A stretch of 64,000 nucleotides of DNA from Clostridium sp. NkU-1. Its GTDB lineage: Bacteria; Bacillota_A; Clostridia; Lachnospirales; Lachnospiraceae. The DNA lies in contig BBDR01000016.1 of NCBI GenBank assembly GCA_001312405.1, forward strand, positions 1 to 64,000, written 5' to 3'. The position numbers and the translations under genes are program-made. The notes under the pieces were generated by a model. It was not told where the DNA came from, did no database searches, and saw nothing but the letters and a program-made list of their open reading frames with translations. Positions within the stretch are counted from its first letter, which is position 1. Every line of letters begins with the position of its first letter. Below, piece after piece: positions 41,675 through 52,810 of this stretch.

Positions 41675-43972
41675 TTACTGTTTTTTTTACGATATAAAGC
41701 ACTAAGCCATTAAATGTAAGACTTGTATGCAGGGAGCATTCGCCGTCTGCCTTCTGTTCTAAAAAATAGAAATCCGGCTGTATTACCCGTTCCAGATAGT
41801 CTACAACATCGGGATCATTAAGATCCGGCAGACCAGCTCCTGACCAGCGGTTGAAGATGCCTGCACTTCCCTGGTCAAATATAAATTTCTTGATCCGGTA
41901 ATTGCCCGGTACCAGTCCCTGAAGGATCAGAGTGATCTGATGGATCTCATGCTCGATCAAATACAGGTCCACAGAGTAAAGGGGATTCATGTAATAGGGA
42001 CGGTATATAACGATATGAAATTCATCCTGCCCTTCTTTGGTAACGACAATATTATTGTCATAAAATATCAATTCGTCATTTACATAATTAAAGGTTTCCA
42101 GCACAAAGTAAACCGGTCGTTTGATTTTTTTTACAAGGAATAGACCCAGTATTCCAAAATCATGGATTCCTTCAAATTCCTGGATATGATAAGTGCTGAT
42201 GAGAAATCCAATCGCCTCTACTTTGCCCCATAATTTCATCATTGTATCAAAAATCAGGGCAGAACGGAAGAAGGTCCCGGATTCTGCTACACCGGTACCT
42301 GCCAGGGTATTCCATCGGGTCATATACAAAGGTGGTATGGGCAGCTTATGAGCCTTAAAAGACGCCTCTATGGCTTCCACACGGCATACATAGAAATCTT
42401 CCAGCAGCTGTTTTGTTCTTGAATTGTCCTGTTCCGGGACAGGATGGGGGTATCCGTGAAATCCGGCAAAACAGGCAGGGGAAATAAGGCTCTTTAAAGC
42501 CTCATAAAAGGCCTCATGCCCTTCCCCTGGCGTTAAGGCCCAGTCCGGTATGAGAATGCCTAACTGGACCTTAAGACCCTTCTGCTTAAACAGTCGCCAA
42601 AGTGAATTATAAAAATCGGCAAGGCTATTTAAATGGGACGGATCCTTGCATGCAATTTCAAATCTCCAGGGCTCCATGGTCTGCCAGCTGGTATTAGAAA
42701 GCAGTATGCCGGCAAAGCAGGACAAGCGTTCCATATAACCGTTTAAATTGCCCTGCCAGCGCTCCAATAGGCGTGATACATCAATCTGTACGTAAGGAAT
42801 GAGCTTAAGCTCTTCGATCTGATGCATGCACTGGTTGTAAATGTAATTGGAATAAAAGGTGTCATCCTTTACCTTGATCTCATCTAAATCAAAGGATTCA
42901 AAATATATAAAGTCAAAGTCAAGCCGTTGGAGTTCCCTAAGCTGTTCCATGATCTCTGATTGAAGAATATCCGTTATGCGGCCGATATGAATCATCTTTT
43001 TCGGCTTTTTTTAACTGGATGCGGGATACCTGGCACATGTCCAGCCTGATTGTATCAGGAGAATACAGGGCCGTATCATGATGCATATCATGCCGTTTCA
43101 TATACTTGACCAGTTCCAGCAGGTTGTCCTGAAAATTTGATGAGATTTCTTCCAGACTGCTTGTCCTTTTTTCCGTAGGTCCTGCATATAATTTCCGGTA
43201 TTCTCCCGGAGACTTTCCATATTGTTTTTTTGAAGGCGGCTGTGAAGGCTTTGGCATTGGCAAATCCATGATCCATGGCAACCTTAATGATTGGCTGACT
43301 GGTTCCAAGCAAGCTCACGACGGCATGCTCCAGGCGGACCTGGTTCAAATATTGCAAAAAGCTTGTCCCCATTTTGCATTTAAAATATTTGGAAAAATAT
43401 TGGGGAGACAGATACATCTGTTTGGCTGTATCCGCCAATGTGATGGTGGAAGCGTAGTTGCGGTGGATATAATCCACAACATGGCTGAGAGATGCCGTAT
43501 TTTGCTTCTGATTACCATGAGGGGAATTGTTGGTGGCTTTAAATCGTTTCATAAGGGTGACTAAAAAGCGGAACAGCAGGGCACGGAATTCCAGATCAGA
43601 CCCTTCATCCTTCTTCATATGTACCAGGAGCATACGGGTGAGGTGACGTTTGATTTCGTAAAAACTGTCCGAATCCGATTGCAGGATGGAATTACACTGA
43701 AAGGTGCAGTTTAATACCTCTCCGCATTCGTTTTTAAGGAAATCTTCTTCTATGAGCAGCATAATGGCCAGGTTGTTATATTGGGCAGAGTAGGAATGGA
43801 TATCCCTGCAATTGATCAGCACAATATCATCCGGGGACATGTGATAAATATCGCCATTGATTTCCACTTGTAATCTCCCCTTTAGCAGCAGCACGCACTC
43901 CAGACCGCTGTGGGTGTGGGGCAGTATATTTTTAATGCTGTTAAGCGTGATCCCTACTGGCATTTGGTTCAT
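41675..43972 (-). CDS. AraC regulator fused to catalytically dead GH39 domain
   Basis: About 764 aa joined over T7 43225-43231, T7 43006-43012 and T8 41681-41688. A cupin domain (HTHSGLECVLLLKG) is followed by an AraC helix-turn-helix pair (ITLADTAKQMYLSPQYFSKYFK and PIIKVAMDHGFANAKAFTAAFKK, about residues 185-265), then a C-terminal GH39-like TIM barrel of about 450 residues. The GH39 catalytic sites are replaced: the usual FEVWNEP reads FEIACKD, and the nucleophile T-E-W/Y-N reads MTRWNTL. The domain therefore probably senses rather than cleaves sugar. It likely controls the downstream DUF5058/membrane/amidohydrolase genes. Confidence 0.82.
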
Positions 43973-44152
43973 AAACAGGCTCCTTTCAGCGTGTGATTTT
44001 TCTTATTATAGCTTATTTTCATATGGCGGAAAAGCATAATCCCAATAATAATATACTTAAAGCTGCCGCAAGATAAATCTGCATGATTCCGGGTTGCTGT
44101 TTCGTGCAATTTACAACCGAATATTCACCTTGCAGCAGCCTTATCACAGAAG

Positions 44153-44731
44153 TTAAAAAATGACTGGCTGAATCTGTTTTCCTTCTAAAGCGTATTCCAG
44201 TGTATCTGCGATGAGATTCGTGTGTGCGATCATGGAATTGGGCTTTTTCACAGGATCATCCTGGCCAAAGGGAACAAAATAAATATTTTTTACGTTATAT
44301 AATTCACCCACATTTTTAAAGTTGATTCCAAGTGCATCATTGGTGGAAAGAGAGATCACCAGAGGCTTGGAATTTCTTAAATGGGCTTTGGCTGCCATGA
44401 GCACCGGGGTATCCGTGATGCCGTTGGCAAGCTTAGCCAGGGTGTTTCCGGTACAGGGAGCGATAAGCAGGATATCCAGATAACCTTTGGGTCCGATAGG
44501 CTCTGCTTCCTCCAGGTTCAGGATAGGCTTATTGCCTGTTATGGCAAAGATCCGGTTAATGTATTCTCCAGTATCTCCGAAACGGGAATCCGTTGTCTGT
44601 ACATTGGTGGAAAAGATCGGGTATATATCGGATCCTTTATCAACCAGAACCTTAATTTCCTTTTCTATTTTATCAAAAGTACAAAAGGACCCGGTGATTG
44701 CCAGGCCTACTTTCATTCCTTCCAGCTTCAT
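44153..44731 (-). CDS. dpaB: Dipicolinate synthase subunit B
   Basis: 192 aa, intact; flavoprotein-like subunit SpoVFB. GLAITGSFCTFDKIEKEI, LLIAPCTGNTLAKLANGITDTPVLMAAKAHLRN and PLVISLSTNDALG are diagnostic. With DpaA it converts dihydrodipicolinate to dipicolinate, the Ca2+-chelating core component of endospores, made in the mother cell. The gene starts 11 nt after dpaA, in the same operon. Its presence indicates a sporulating host. Confidence 0.95.
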   Translation of the reverse strand: MKLEGMKVGLAITGSFCTFDKIEKEIKVLVDKGSDIYPIFSTNVQTTDSRFGDTGEYINRIFAITGNKPILNLEEAEPIGPKGYLDILLIAPCTGNTLAKLANGITDTPVLMAAKAHLRNSKPLVISLSTNDALGINFKNVGELYNVKNIYFVPFGQDDPVKKPNSMIAHTNLIADTLEYALEGKQIQPVIF

Positions 44732-44742
44732 ATGACACTCCT

Positions 44743-45576
44743 TTACGACAGAGACTTAACAATTGCTTCAAACAAAATTTCCGCAGATGACTGGGGAGCG
44801 TAGATTCCAGGCAGGCCCGGGCAAAGCCTGGCGCGGATATTCTGCTGCCTGCAGGAATCAAAATCAACGCCGCCGGGAGCGGAGGCGATATCAATGATGG
44901 TTACGTCAGGGTTCATGGATTGGATCAGCTCTTTTTCAATGATAAGGGCTGGGATGGTGTTAAAGATAAACTCATAATTCCCAATAACCGGGGACAGATC
45001 ACAAAGCGCTCTGGCATGAAATCCCATGGAGGACGCCTGAACAAGCTGTGTTTCCTTTCTGCCGGCAATGGTCACGGCCGCATCCAGGCCCTTTAATTTC
45101 AGTGCCAGGGTTTTTGCACACCGTCCAAAGCCGGTCACAAGGCATTTACTTTTGTGAAGGCAGCCGGGGCTTAAGCGGATTGCTTCGGCAATGGCGCCCT
45201 CCGCAGTTGCAATGGTATTTTTAACGGTGATATCCTCCATGTCCATATAGTCAAAATATGCAATGCCGTTTTCCCTGGCATATTCCTTTACATAAGCAGG
45301 GATGCTTCCGCCGAAAAGGATGTGGTCAGGGGTCAAAAGATTTAAAAGATTCCCGATACCCAGATCATCCATATTGTTGTCGGAAAACAGGTTGATTTTG
45401 TCTCTGGTAAATGGGATGGGACAAAGTATGACATTGCTGTTTTTCATGGCTTCTTCCATGGAAAATGAGGAATCCTCATTGTTATAGTGAAGGGTTGTTT
45501 GAAAGCCGTTTTTGATTAATATCTGGTTTAGATATAGCTGCCTGGAATCGCCGCCTAAAATAAGAAAATTATACAT
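44743..45576 (-). CDS. dpaA: Dipicolinate synthase subunit A
   Basis: 277 aa, intact; SpoVFA. N-terminal LILGGDSRQLYLNQIL, then the Rossmann NAD(P)-binding domain KCLVTGFGRCAKTLALKLKGL near residue 147, and IIDIASAPGGVDFD near the C terminus. It is the oxidoreductase subunit that uses dihydrodipicolinate, the product of DapA-type chemistry; dapA is encoded divergently 115 bp away. The sporulation-specific (mother-cell) promoter expected upstream was not identified. Confidence 0.95.
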   Translation of the reverse strand: MYNFLILGGDSRQLYLNQILIKNGFQTTLHYNNEDSSFSMEEAMKNSNVILCPIPFTRDKINLFSDNNMDDLGIGNLLNLLTPDHILFGGSIPAYVKEYARENGIAYFDYMDMEDITVKNTIATAEGAIAEAIRLSPGCLHKSKCLVTGFGRCAKTLALKLKGLDAAVTIAGRKETQLVQASSMGFHARALCDLSPVIGNYEFIFNTIPALIIEKELIQSMNPDVTIIDIASAPGGVDFDSCRQQNIRARLCPGLPGIYAPQSSAEILFEAIVKSLS

Positions 45577-45690
45577 ACGGTCATCACTCCTTATAATGGT
45601 TTATATGATGAAAAAAATGATTTGTGTATGGTACCAACAGGGGATGTTTGTCATACTTTTGTTAGTATGAACCTCTAATTTTGGGAATGA

Positions 45691-46600
45691 GTGCCTATGA
45701 AAGATGCGATTTTTAAAGGCTCAGCGGTAGCCATTGTTACGCCAATGGATAAGCATGGAAACCTGGATTTTAAGGCAATGGAAAAATTACTGAAATTTCA
45801 GCTGGAAAACGGAACGGATGCCATTGTGGTCAATGGAACCACAGGGGAATCCGCCACGCTGGAAGAAAAGGAAAAGCTGGAACTGATAGAATTTGTGGTA
45901 CATTATGTAAATCATCGGGTTCCCGTGATCATGGGAACCGGAAGCAACTGTACGTCCCACGCTGTGCGCCTGTCCCGAAAGGCTCAGTCTTTAGGGGCCT
46001 CAGCACTTCTGCAGGTGACTCCGTACTACAACAAAACCTCCCAGCACGCTGGTGGAGCATTTTACGGCAGTGGCAGACAGCGTGGAGATCCCCATCATCC
46101 TTTATAATGTCCCGACCCGTACCGGGGTAAATATTAATCCGGAAACGTATTTAAAGCTTTCAGAACACCCCAATATCCGGGCCATTAAGGAGGCGGGAGG
46201 AAATATTTCCAGTATTGCGAAAACTGCGGCCCTATGCGGCGACAGGCTTGACCTTTATTCAGGAAATGATGACCAGATCGTCCCCATCCTTTCCCTGGGA
46301 GGCAAGGGAGTGATCTCTGTCATAGCCAATATTATGCCCTTTGAGACCCATATGATATGCAAGTACTTTTTTGAGGGTAAAATAGAAAAGAGCAGGAATA
46401 TGCAGCTGGAGCTGCTTTCAATGATGAATGCCCTGTTTATGGATGTAAATCCTGTGCCGGTTAAGGCTGCCCTGTCCCTTCTGGGGCTGTGTGATGAAAG
46501 CTACAGGCTTCCTCTTACCCCTATGAAGGATAAGGATAAAGAGACGTTAATACAGGTTATGAAAACCTATTTTCCCCACTTGAAAGACAACAGTCTGTAA
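45691..46600 (+). CDS. dapA: 4-hydroxy-tetrahydrodipicolinate synthase
   Basis: About 303 aa. Pyruvate/aspartate-semialdehyde aldolase of the lysine, diaminopimelate and dipicolinate pathway. GSAVAIVTPM, VVNGTTGESATL, TGSNCTSHAVRLS, the catalytic Tyr in LQVTPYYNKTSQ, YNVPTRTGVNI and the Schiff-base Lys in IRAIKEAGGN are all present. A frame break near 46046-46051 (SQ-x-GLVEHF region) is most simply an assembly error, since both halves are well conserved. The start at ATG 45697 (MKDAIFKG) is possible; 45691 is a GTG. Divergent from dpaAB, so substrate and user of the dipicolinate branch share a regulatory region. Confidence 0.93.
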
Positions 46601-46683
46601 CCGTCTTAAATTAATATTTTTTTATTGCATACTTGCAAGCGCCATGCTATATTTAGTGTAACCAAACAAAGGAGGACGATGTC

Positions 46684-48701
46684 TATGAAGCACAAAAGAA
46701 AAAAAGCATATTTTTACGAAGCTGCTATTCGGTATCTCCATTCCAGTTATATTTATCTTTATTTTGTCAGGAGTTTTCATTTCAGGTCAGGCAGGAAAGA
46801 GTATGCAGGCCCAGTCGGTACAGACACTGGACTCGGCTTCCCTTGCGGCAGCAAACCAGGTGAATTCATTCCTGACTTTTTATTTAGCTGAAGTAAAGAG
46901 TGGGGCTGCAAACAGCCAGACGGAAGCCTTTCTTTTAAATGCAACCGGAAAGGTAAGGCTGCCAGACTGCGAGGGGTATCCCGAGATAAAGAAAACCCTT
47001 GATAATATCCAGGCTACGGATAAGGAAAATATCATTGCTGCATGGATTGCGGACCTGGATGTGAACCAGGTGACCCAGTCGGATAATTTCACCTCGGAAG
47101 ACGGATGGGATATTTCCTCAAGGCCCTGGTACCGGTCTATGGAACTGGATCATCCGATCCTGACGGAGCCATATGTGGATGCGAGCACGGGACAGACAAT
47201 TGTCAGCGCTGTCAGCGGAGTGTATAACAGCAAAACCGGAGAACCCTTAGGAGTAATGGGAGTTGATATAAAATTATCCCAGCTGGTCACAATTTTAAGC
47301 AATTATAAGATCGGGAAAACCGGCTCTGTTATCCTTGCAACAGATGGCGGACAGATTGTGTATCACCCCAACAATGACCTGATCCAGAAGACCATTTCCG
47401 AGATTGACATTTCTCAGAATATCAAGGATGCATTTGCAGGCCAGACAGTTGGAAATTACAATTATACCATGGAAAAGGTTCCTTATTTTGGTTCCATTAA
47501 CCGGGTAGGAGACTCTGGATGGCTGGTATTATCAAGCATTCACCAGTCAGAGGTGCTTTCCTCTAAAAAAGCAGTGGTAGGCACTATAACCACTGTCTTT
47601 ACCCTGGGCTCTTTTGTCCTCATTCTAATTATTTTCATCATGGCTAAGGGCATATCCAATCCCCTTAAAAAGCTGTCGGCCATTGCAGAAAGGATCGCAG
47701 AGGGAGAACTTGACCTTCAAGTAGACGTATCCGGCAATGATGAGATCGGCATGGTGGCGGCGTCCCTGGGAAATACGGTGAGCCAATTGAAGAATTATGT
47801 GAATTATATAGATGAAATCGCCGCGGTATTAAACCAGATTGCGGATAAAGATCTGGTTTTCCAGTTACAGTATGATTATAAAGGGGATTTTGAGAAGATT
47901 AAAAGATCCTTGCTCAAGATCAGTGGCACGCTCACCACTACCATGCAGCGGATCACTGCAACCTCTGATCAGGTGGCATACGGCTCCCAAAGCATTTCAG
48001 CCAGTTCTCAGGCTCTGGCCCAGGGAGCAACAGAGCAGGCCAGTTCCGTGCAAGAGCTGGCGGCAACGATCAGTGAAATTTCCCATAAGATCGAACAGAA
48101 TGCAAAGGATTCTACAGGAGCCAATGAACAGGCACTCCTTGCTTCCAGGGAGCTGGAAACCAGCAACCACCACATGAGGGAACTGGTCTCAGCCATGGAA
48201 GAGATCAATGAAAGCTCCAGCGAGATCGGGAAGATCATTAAGGCCATTGAGGACATTGCCTTCCAGACCAACATTCTGGCCTTAAATGCAGCCGTAGAAG
48301 CGGCCCGGGCAGGAGAGGCCGGAAAAGGCTTTGCAGTTGTTGCCGATGAGGTGAGGAATCTGGCTTCTAAAAGCTCAGAGGCCGCCAAAAGCACCACCTA
48401 TTTGATTGAAGGATCCATTAAGGCTGTGGCAAATGGCTCCAGGCTTGTGGATGAAGCGGCTGAGTCCCTGGCAAATGCTGTGAACAGTACACGGTCGGTT
48501 TCTGAAATGATAGGAAGGGTTTCAGAGGCTTCCGTTCAGCAGTCCGAGGCGATCCAACAGGTTTCTGTGGGAGTTGATCAGATATCAGGCGTGGTTCAGA
48601 CGAATTCGGCCACTGCGGAGGAAGGAGCTGCTTCCAGTGAGGAGCTTTTCGACCAGGCAGAGCTGTTAAAGGAACTGGTAAATGAATTTAAGCTTCATTG
48701 A
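46684..48701 (+). CDS. Methyl-accepting chemotaxis protein
   Basis: About 671 aa after correcting A7 46698-46704, which restores the first membrane helix ([21 protein letters not shown]). An extracellular dCache-type sensor follows ([36 protein letters not shown], about residues 120-190). Then come a second membrane helix ([17 protein letters not shown]), a HAMP domain, and the MCP signalling hairpin with the tip [24 protein letters not shown]-terminal methylation helices are present. AAAGGAGG ribosome-binding site. It stands alone, closed by a hairpin shared with the convergent HPr-like gene. Ligand unknown; dCache domains often bind amino acids. Confidence 0.93.
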
Positions 48702-48710
48702 GAAAACGTA

Positions 48711-48753
48711 AAAAGATGCCCGGTAAATCGTTGGATTACCGGGCATCTTTTTG
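48711..48753. terminator. Bidirectional terminator between MCP and HPr-like genes
   Basis: AAAGATGCCCGGTAA and TTACCGGGCATCTTT form a perfect stem with an 8-nt loop (ATCGTTGG region), ending in TTTTTG on the plus strand and preceded by A runs for the minus strand. Confidence 0.85.
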
Positions 48754-48756
48754 TTC

Positions 48757-49009
48757 CTATGTAATGGTTATGCTGTTTTTTTTCAGGCAAAAAATCTGAC
48801 AGAGAGTCCAGAATTTCCTCGTGGTCATTGTCATAGATGATAAGCTCCAGACCGGCATCCGGACAAATGGTCATAAGGCCGAGAAAGGACTTGGCATCAA
48901 TGATAACGCTTCCTTTGCATAAATCCATGTCGCAGTCGTATTGACTGACTGCTTTGACGAATGCAGTCACTTCGTCTACATTTCCTAAACGGATTGGGTA
49001 CCTTTTCAT
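48757..49009 (-). CDS. HPr-like protein without the phosphorylatable histidine
   Basis: About 83 aa from ATG 49009, with GAGGTG upstream. The A8 run near 48778-48785 hides the true end (PEKNSITIT, TAG at 48759). The central SVIIDAKSFLGLMTICPDAGLELIIY matches the HPr fold, including the Ser46-region helix. The N-terminal strand lacks the GLHARPA site, so His15 is absent. This makes a PTS phosphocarrier role unlikely; proteins of this kind may be regulatory. Homologues recur in Lachnospiraceae, in my recollection. Confidence 0.75.
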
Positions 49010-49192
49010 ATGGCTCACCTCGTTAAAAAGATGGTTGTATTAAGATAAAATTCCAAGCTGATTATATGTAATATCTGATAAATAAGCCATGTCTTAATTT
49101 GTATAAAAACCGTCTTTTCTTGCAAATAATTCTGCAAAGGTGGTATAATAATCTGGGGAAAAACATAGAAATCTGTCGTTTGGAGGGGAAGC

Positions 49193-50167
49193 ATGAAAAA
49201 AGAACTTCTGGAACATTTAAGGAACGCATCAGAGGGGAAGAATGGTATATGGACGGAAAATGCTTCAGCCCTGTGCCACTGCGCTAAGGAACCGGGAAGC
49301 AGCCCGGTTGATGAAGACGCTGCAATGGGACAGAGAAAGGTGATGGACATGTGCTGCCAGCCTCACAAGGTTCCCATTCCGGATCATTGCCACAATTATG
49401 TGGAGCTGGTTTATATGTATAGCGGATCCACCGTACATGTGATTAACGAAACCAGTGTCCTGCGGCTGGATACCAATGATCTTCTGCTCATAAAGCAGGG
49501 GACGAGCCATGCCGTTGAACCCGCAGACGGGGAGGATATTGCAGTTCATTTCTTTTTGCTGCCGGAATTTTTCTTCCATCTTGAGCTGATGCCGAGGAGG
49601 GGAATGTTCTGCGCCACTTTTTTTAACGGGTCCCCATCAGGAAAGAATTCTATGGCAGATTACCTCCACTTTCATTTGCAGGATATGCTGCCTGCGAAAA
49701 ATCTGCTGGAGAATATGATCTGGTCAATGATGAGAGGTAAAAAGGACAGACAGGACATTGATCAGGATACCATGGGAATCCTTATCATGGAGCTGTTTCA
49801 TAATGCGGATAAGGCAGAATTGCATGATATGGCCCAATATGAGGAAAAAATTGCAATGAATGCATATCAATATTTAGAGAATAATTATCCTTCCGCAACC
49901 TTAGAGGAGTTTTCAGCTCTTTCCATGCAGCCGCCATATTATATCAGCCGTTTGTTTAAGCGGCATTATCAGGTGACGTTTACGGAATGTCTGCAGCTTA
50001 TCCGGATGATGAGGGCGGCAAATTTTCTTACCTCCACATCAAAGCCGGTAGAAGAGATCATTGCAGAAGTGGGCTATGAAAACAACAGTTATTTTCACCG
50101 GTTGTTTAAGGAACGGTATGGTATGACGCCCAAGCAGTACAGGGATAAGTCTAAGCATCAATTCTGA
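49193..50167 (+). CDS. AraC-family transcriptional regulator with cupin sensor
   Basis: 324 aa, intact. An N-terminal cupin (VPIPDHCHNYVELVYMYSG...DLLLIKQGTSH, about residues 60-110) precedes a C-terminal double helix-turn-helix: ATLEEFSALSMQPPYYISRLFKRHYQVTFTECLQLIRM and PVEEIIAEVGYENNSYFHRLFKERYGMTPKQYR. GGAGGGGAAGC lies upstream of ATG 49193, and a TATAAT at about 49144 is a plausible -10 box. The neighbours do not reveal its regulon. Confidence 0.9.
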   Translation: MKKELLEHLRNASEGKNGIWTENASALCHCAKEPGSSPVDEDAAMGQRKVMDMCCQPHKVPIPDHCHNYVELVYMYSGSTVHVINETSVLRLDTNDLLLIKQGTSHAVEPADGEDIAVHFFLLPEFFFHLELMPRRGMFCATFFNGSPSGKNSMADYLHFHLQDMLPAKNLLENMIWSMMRGKKDRQDIDQDTMGILIMELFHNADKAELHDMAQYEEKIAMNAYQYLENNYPSATLEEFSALSMQPPYYISRLFKRHYQVTFTECLQLIRMMRAANFLTSTSKPVEEIIAEVGYENNSYFHRLFKERYGMTPKQYRDKSKHQF

Positions 50168-50257
50168 AAAGATTATGAAATATTTCCTGGGAACATTGAC
50201 TTTCAATCAATACGTTATTATAGTTAAGGCAAAGTGAAAAGAGGCGGCAGATACAGG

Positions 50258-50662
50258 ATGAATGGATTTAGAGAACGTTTTGCGCGTTTTATGATTGGAA
50301 GATACGGCATGGACAGGCTGGGACAGTTTTTAAACGCCGCAGCTTGTATTTTTCTTGTGGCCGGCTTGTTTGGCGGCAGCAGGTGGCTGGACATTGGAGC
50401 TCTGGTTTTTCTGATTTTATGCTATTTTCGCGTGTTTTCAAAGGATATTGGAAAACGTTTTAAGGAAAACCAGAAATTTGAACGCATTTGGTTTCAAATC
50501 TCGGAAGTATTCCGAAGGTGGCGTTTCAAGCTTCAGCAAGCCAGGAAATATCATATTTATAAATGCCCGAATTGCAGGCAGAAGATCAGGATTCCCAGAG
50601 GAAAAGGAAGGATCAGCATTCATTGTCCGAAATGCGGCAATGATTTTATAAAAAAAAGTTAA
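50258..50662 (+). CDS. Zinc-ribbon membrane protein
   Basis: 134 aa from ATG 50258 (AAGAGGCGG upstream); an in-frame GTG start at 50234 would add eight residues. Two close hydrophobic helices (FLNAAACIFLVAGLFGG and IGALVFLILCYFRVF) are followed by a basic cytoplasmic stretch and a C-terminal zinc ribbon (YKCPNCRQKIRIPRGKGRISIHCPKCG). The family is widespread in Clostridia, function unknown. Confidence 0.75.
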   Translation: MNGFRERFARFMIGRYGMDRLGQFLNAAACIFLVAGLFGGSRWLDIGALVFLILCYFRVFSKDIGKRFKENQKFERIWFQISEVFRRWRFKLQQARKYHIYKCPNCRQKIRIPRGKGRISIHCPKCGNDFIKKS

Positions 50663-50685
50663 CAGTAATATAGAAGGGAACAACT

Positions 50686-51607
50686 ATGAATTTACAATTT
50701 AAGCCGATCGAGGCAGAGGACATAAAGAAGATAGCGCCTTTTTATGCCTTGCGGCCCAACAGGACCTGTGACAGTGTTTATTTAGACAGCTTTATCTGGA
50801 GAGACTATTATCATGTGAAATATGCCATAAGCGATGATAAGGCATTGCAGTTTTTGATGGAAAAAGATGGAGAGCCTTTTTCCGCAATGCCCATGTGCAA
50901 AGAGGAAGATCTTCCTCACTATTTTCAGGAAATGGTAGATTATTTTAATCAGGTTTTAAAAAAAGCCCCTTCGCATTTTTCTTGCGGATGAAGAGGCAAT
51001 TAAATTCTTAAAGCTGGATCCGGAAAAGTTTGAGGTTAAAGAACAAGAGGACTTAAAGGATTATCTTTACGACGGGGAAGCCATGAGGACCCTGGCTGGG
51101 AAAAAGCTTCATAAGAAGAAAAATCACTTAAACTCATTTTTAAGGGAATATGAGGGCAGATACGAATACCGGGCTCTTTGCTGCTCTGACCGGGATAATG
51201 TGCTGGAATTCCTGGATGATTGGTGGGAGAATAAGGTGGAAGCCGCAGAATTCGTCCGGCAGCTGGACTATGAGGTTATGGGGATCCATGATATACTTAA
51301 GAACTGTTCCCTGCTTAACGTGAGGATGGCAGGCGTTTATATTGACGGAACTTTAAAAGCCTTTACCATCGGCACCTACAACCCCTTTGAAAACATGGCA
51401 GTCATCCACATTGAAAAGGCTGACCCCACTGTTAAGGGGCTTTATCAGTTTATTAACCAGCAGTTTTTGATCCATGCATTCCCGGAAAAACCGGTGCTTA
51501 TCAACCGGGAGGATGATGTTGGAATGGAAGGCTTAAGAAAGGCAAAAATGTCTTATTACCCCATTGATTTTGCAAGAAAGTACGGAGTCGTTCAGAAGGG
51601 CTTTTAA
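50686..51607 (+). CDS. DUF2156 protein (LPG synthetase C-terminal-like)
   Basis: About 306 aa after correcting A7 50958-50964. It is a tandem GNAT-fold aminoacyl-transferase-like protein. FKPIEAEDIKKIAPFYALRPNRTCDSVYLDSFIWRDYY at the start and KKLHKKKNHLNSFLREY, YIDGTLKAFTIGTYNPFENMAVIHIEKAD, LINREDDVGMEGLRKAKMSYYP later are standard for DUF2156. Homologues resemble the catalytic domain of lysyl-phosphatidylglycerol synthase, but this soluble form lacks the membrane flippase. The next acetyltransferase starts 2 nt after its stop, so they form an operon. Confidence 0.85.
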
Positions 51608-51609
51608 CT

Positions 51610-52662
51610 ATGATACGGTATTTGAAGCAGGAAGAAAAAGGCGAGAGCCGGCCGCTTTGGGAAAAGGTTTTTTTCTGAGGATTCCCAGAGCTTTATGGAT
51701 TATTATTATTCGGACAGGGTAAAGAAAAATAAGATTCTCACTGCCTGGAAGGATGAGCGGGTAGTAGCCATGCTGCACCGCAATCCTTATGAGGTGGTGG
51801 TGAAGGATCGTTTATGGAAGATCGATTATATTGCCGGGGTTGCTACGGATCCGGACTGCCGCCATCAGGGATATATGAGGCGGCTTTTAAGCCGCTGTTT
51901 TTCTGATATGTACATGGAACGGATGGGGTTTTGTTTTCTGGTGCCCGCCAATCCGGCGATTTACTTTCCTTTTGATTTTACCTATATATGCGATCTGCCG
52001 GAAGTGGCGTTAAACGAAAAAGGACGGCAGCGCCTTAGCCGCCGCGCTTTCGTGGAACGGTCGGATGAATGCAGGGAAGTTGCAAGATTTGTGGGTAGGC
52101 AGCTGGAAAAAAAGGTATGAGGTCTATGCACTCAGGGATGAGGAATATTATCTGAACCTAAGCAGGGAAGTAAGAAGCGATAGAGGGGATCTGATCCTTC
52201 TTTTTACCAGAGATGAGAGAGAGAAAATGGCCGGTGTATGGGCTTATTACGGAGAAACGGCAGAAAATCAGAGAGAGCTTATTTGTCTGTCTGATTATAT
52301 AAAGGAAGCAGGTCCATTAAAACCGGCTGTTATGGGCAGGATCATTCATCTGGAACAGTTTGTTACCGTGATACGCCTAAAAGAGGAATGCCCGGTCAGC
52401 GAGATGGAACTGTTTATTGAAGTAAAGGATGGCTTTATCCGTCAGAATGACGGGGTGTTCCGGTGGCGGTTGGACCTCGAAGGCTCCTCCCTTATCCCGG
52501 TAAAAGATGAGGCTGGGATCAAGCCACATTTGTCCATGGGAATCAGTGAAATGACCTCCTGGCTGTTTGGATATGGGATGCCGGATGTGCCTGAGGACAG
52601 AAGATCCATGGTGGAGCGAATCCGTCCTTTAAAGGGAGTCTTTTTTTGACGAAATCACTTAA
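51610..52662 (+). CDS. Eis-like GNAT acetyltransferase
   Basis: About 349 aa after correcting T7 51668-51674, A7 52107-52113 and T7 52641-52647. N-terminal GNAT domain with the acetyl-CoA motif VATDPDCRHQGYMRRLL and a distal beta-strand FLVPANPAIYFPFDFTY. A second GNAT-like half and a C-terminal sterol-carrier-like domain follow, as in Eis family proteins. Substrate unknown. Coupled to the DUF2156 gene. Confidence 0.82.
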
Positions 52663-52810
52663 GAACTTTCCTGGAAGGGAAATAAAGCAGGTCAGCTTTG
52701 GCGGGTTCATTTGAATCCGCCTTATATTTTAGAATCAGTTGCCTGGCAGCGGAATATGCTGCTGGTCGAAGAATGAAAAAGTGATTAAAAGGAATTAAAG
52801 GAGAAAAGGT

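Noticed and set aside
41238..42995. A 585-codon minus-strand frame running through two genes
   Set aside because: It is an artefact: after a T8 run error the AraC/GH39 frame reads past its true stop (41675) into the wrong frame of the DUF5058 gene.
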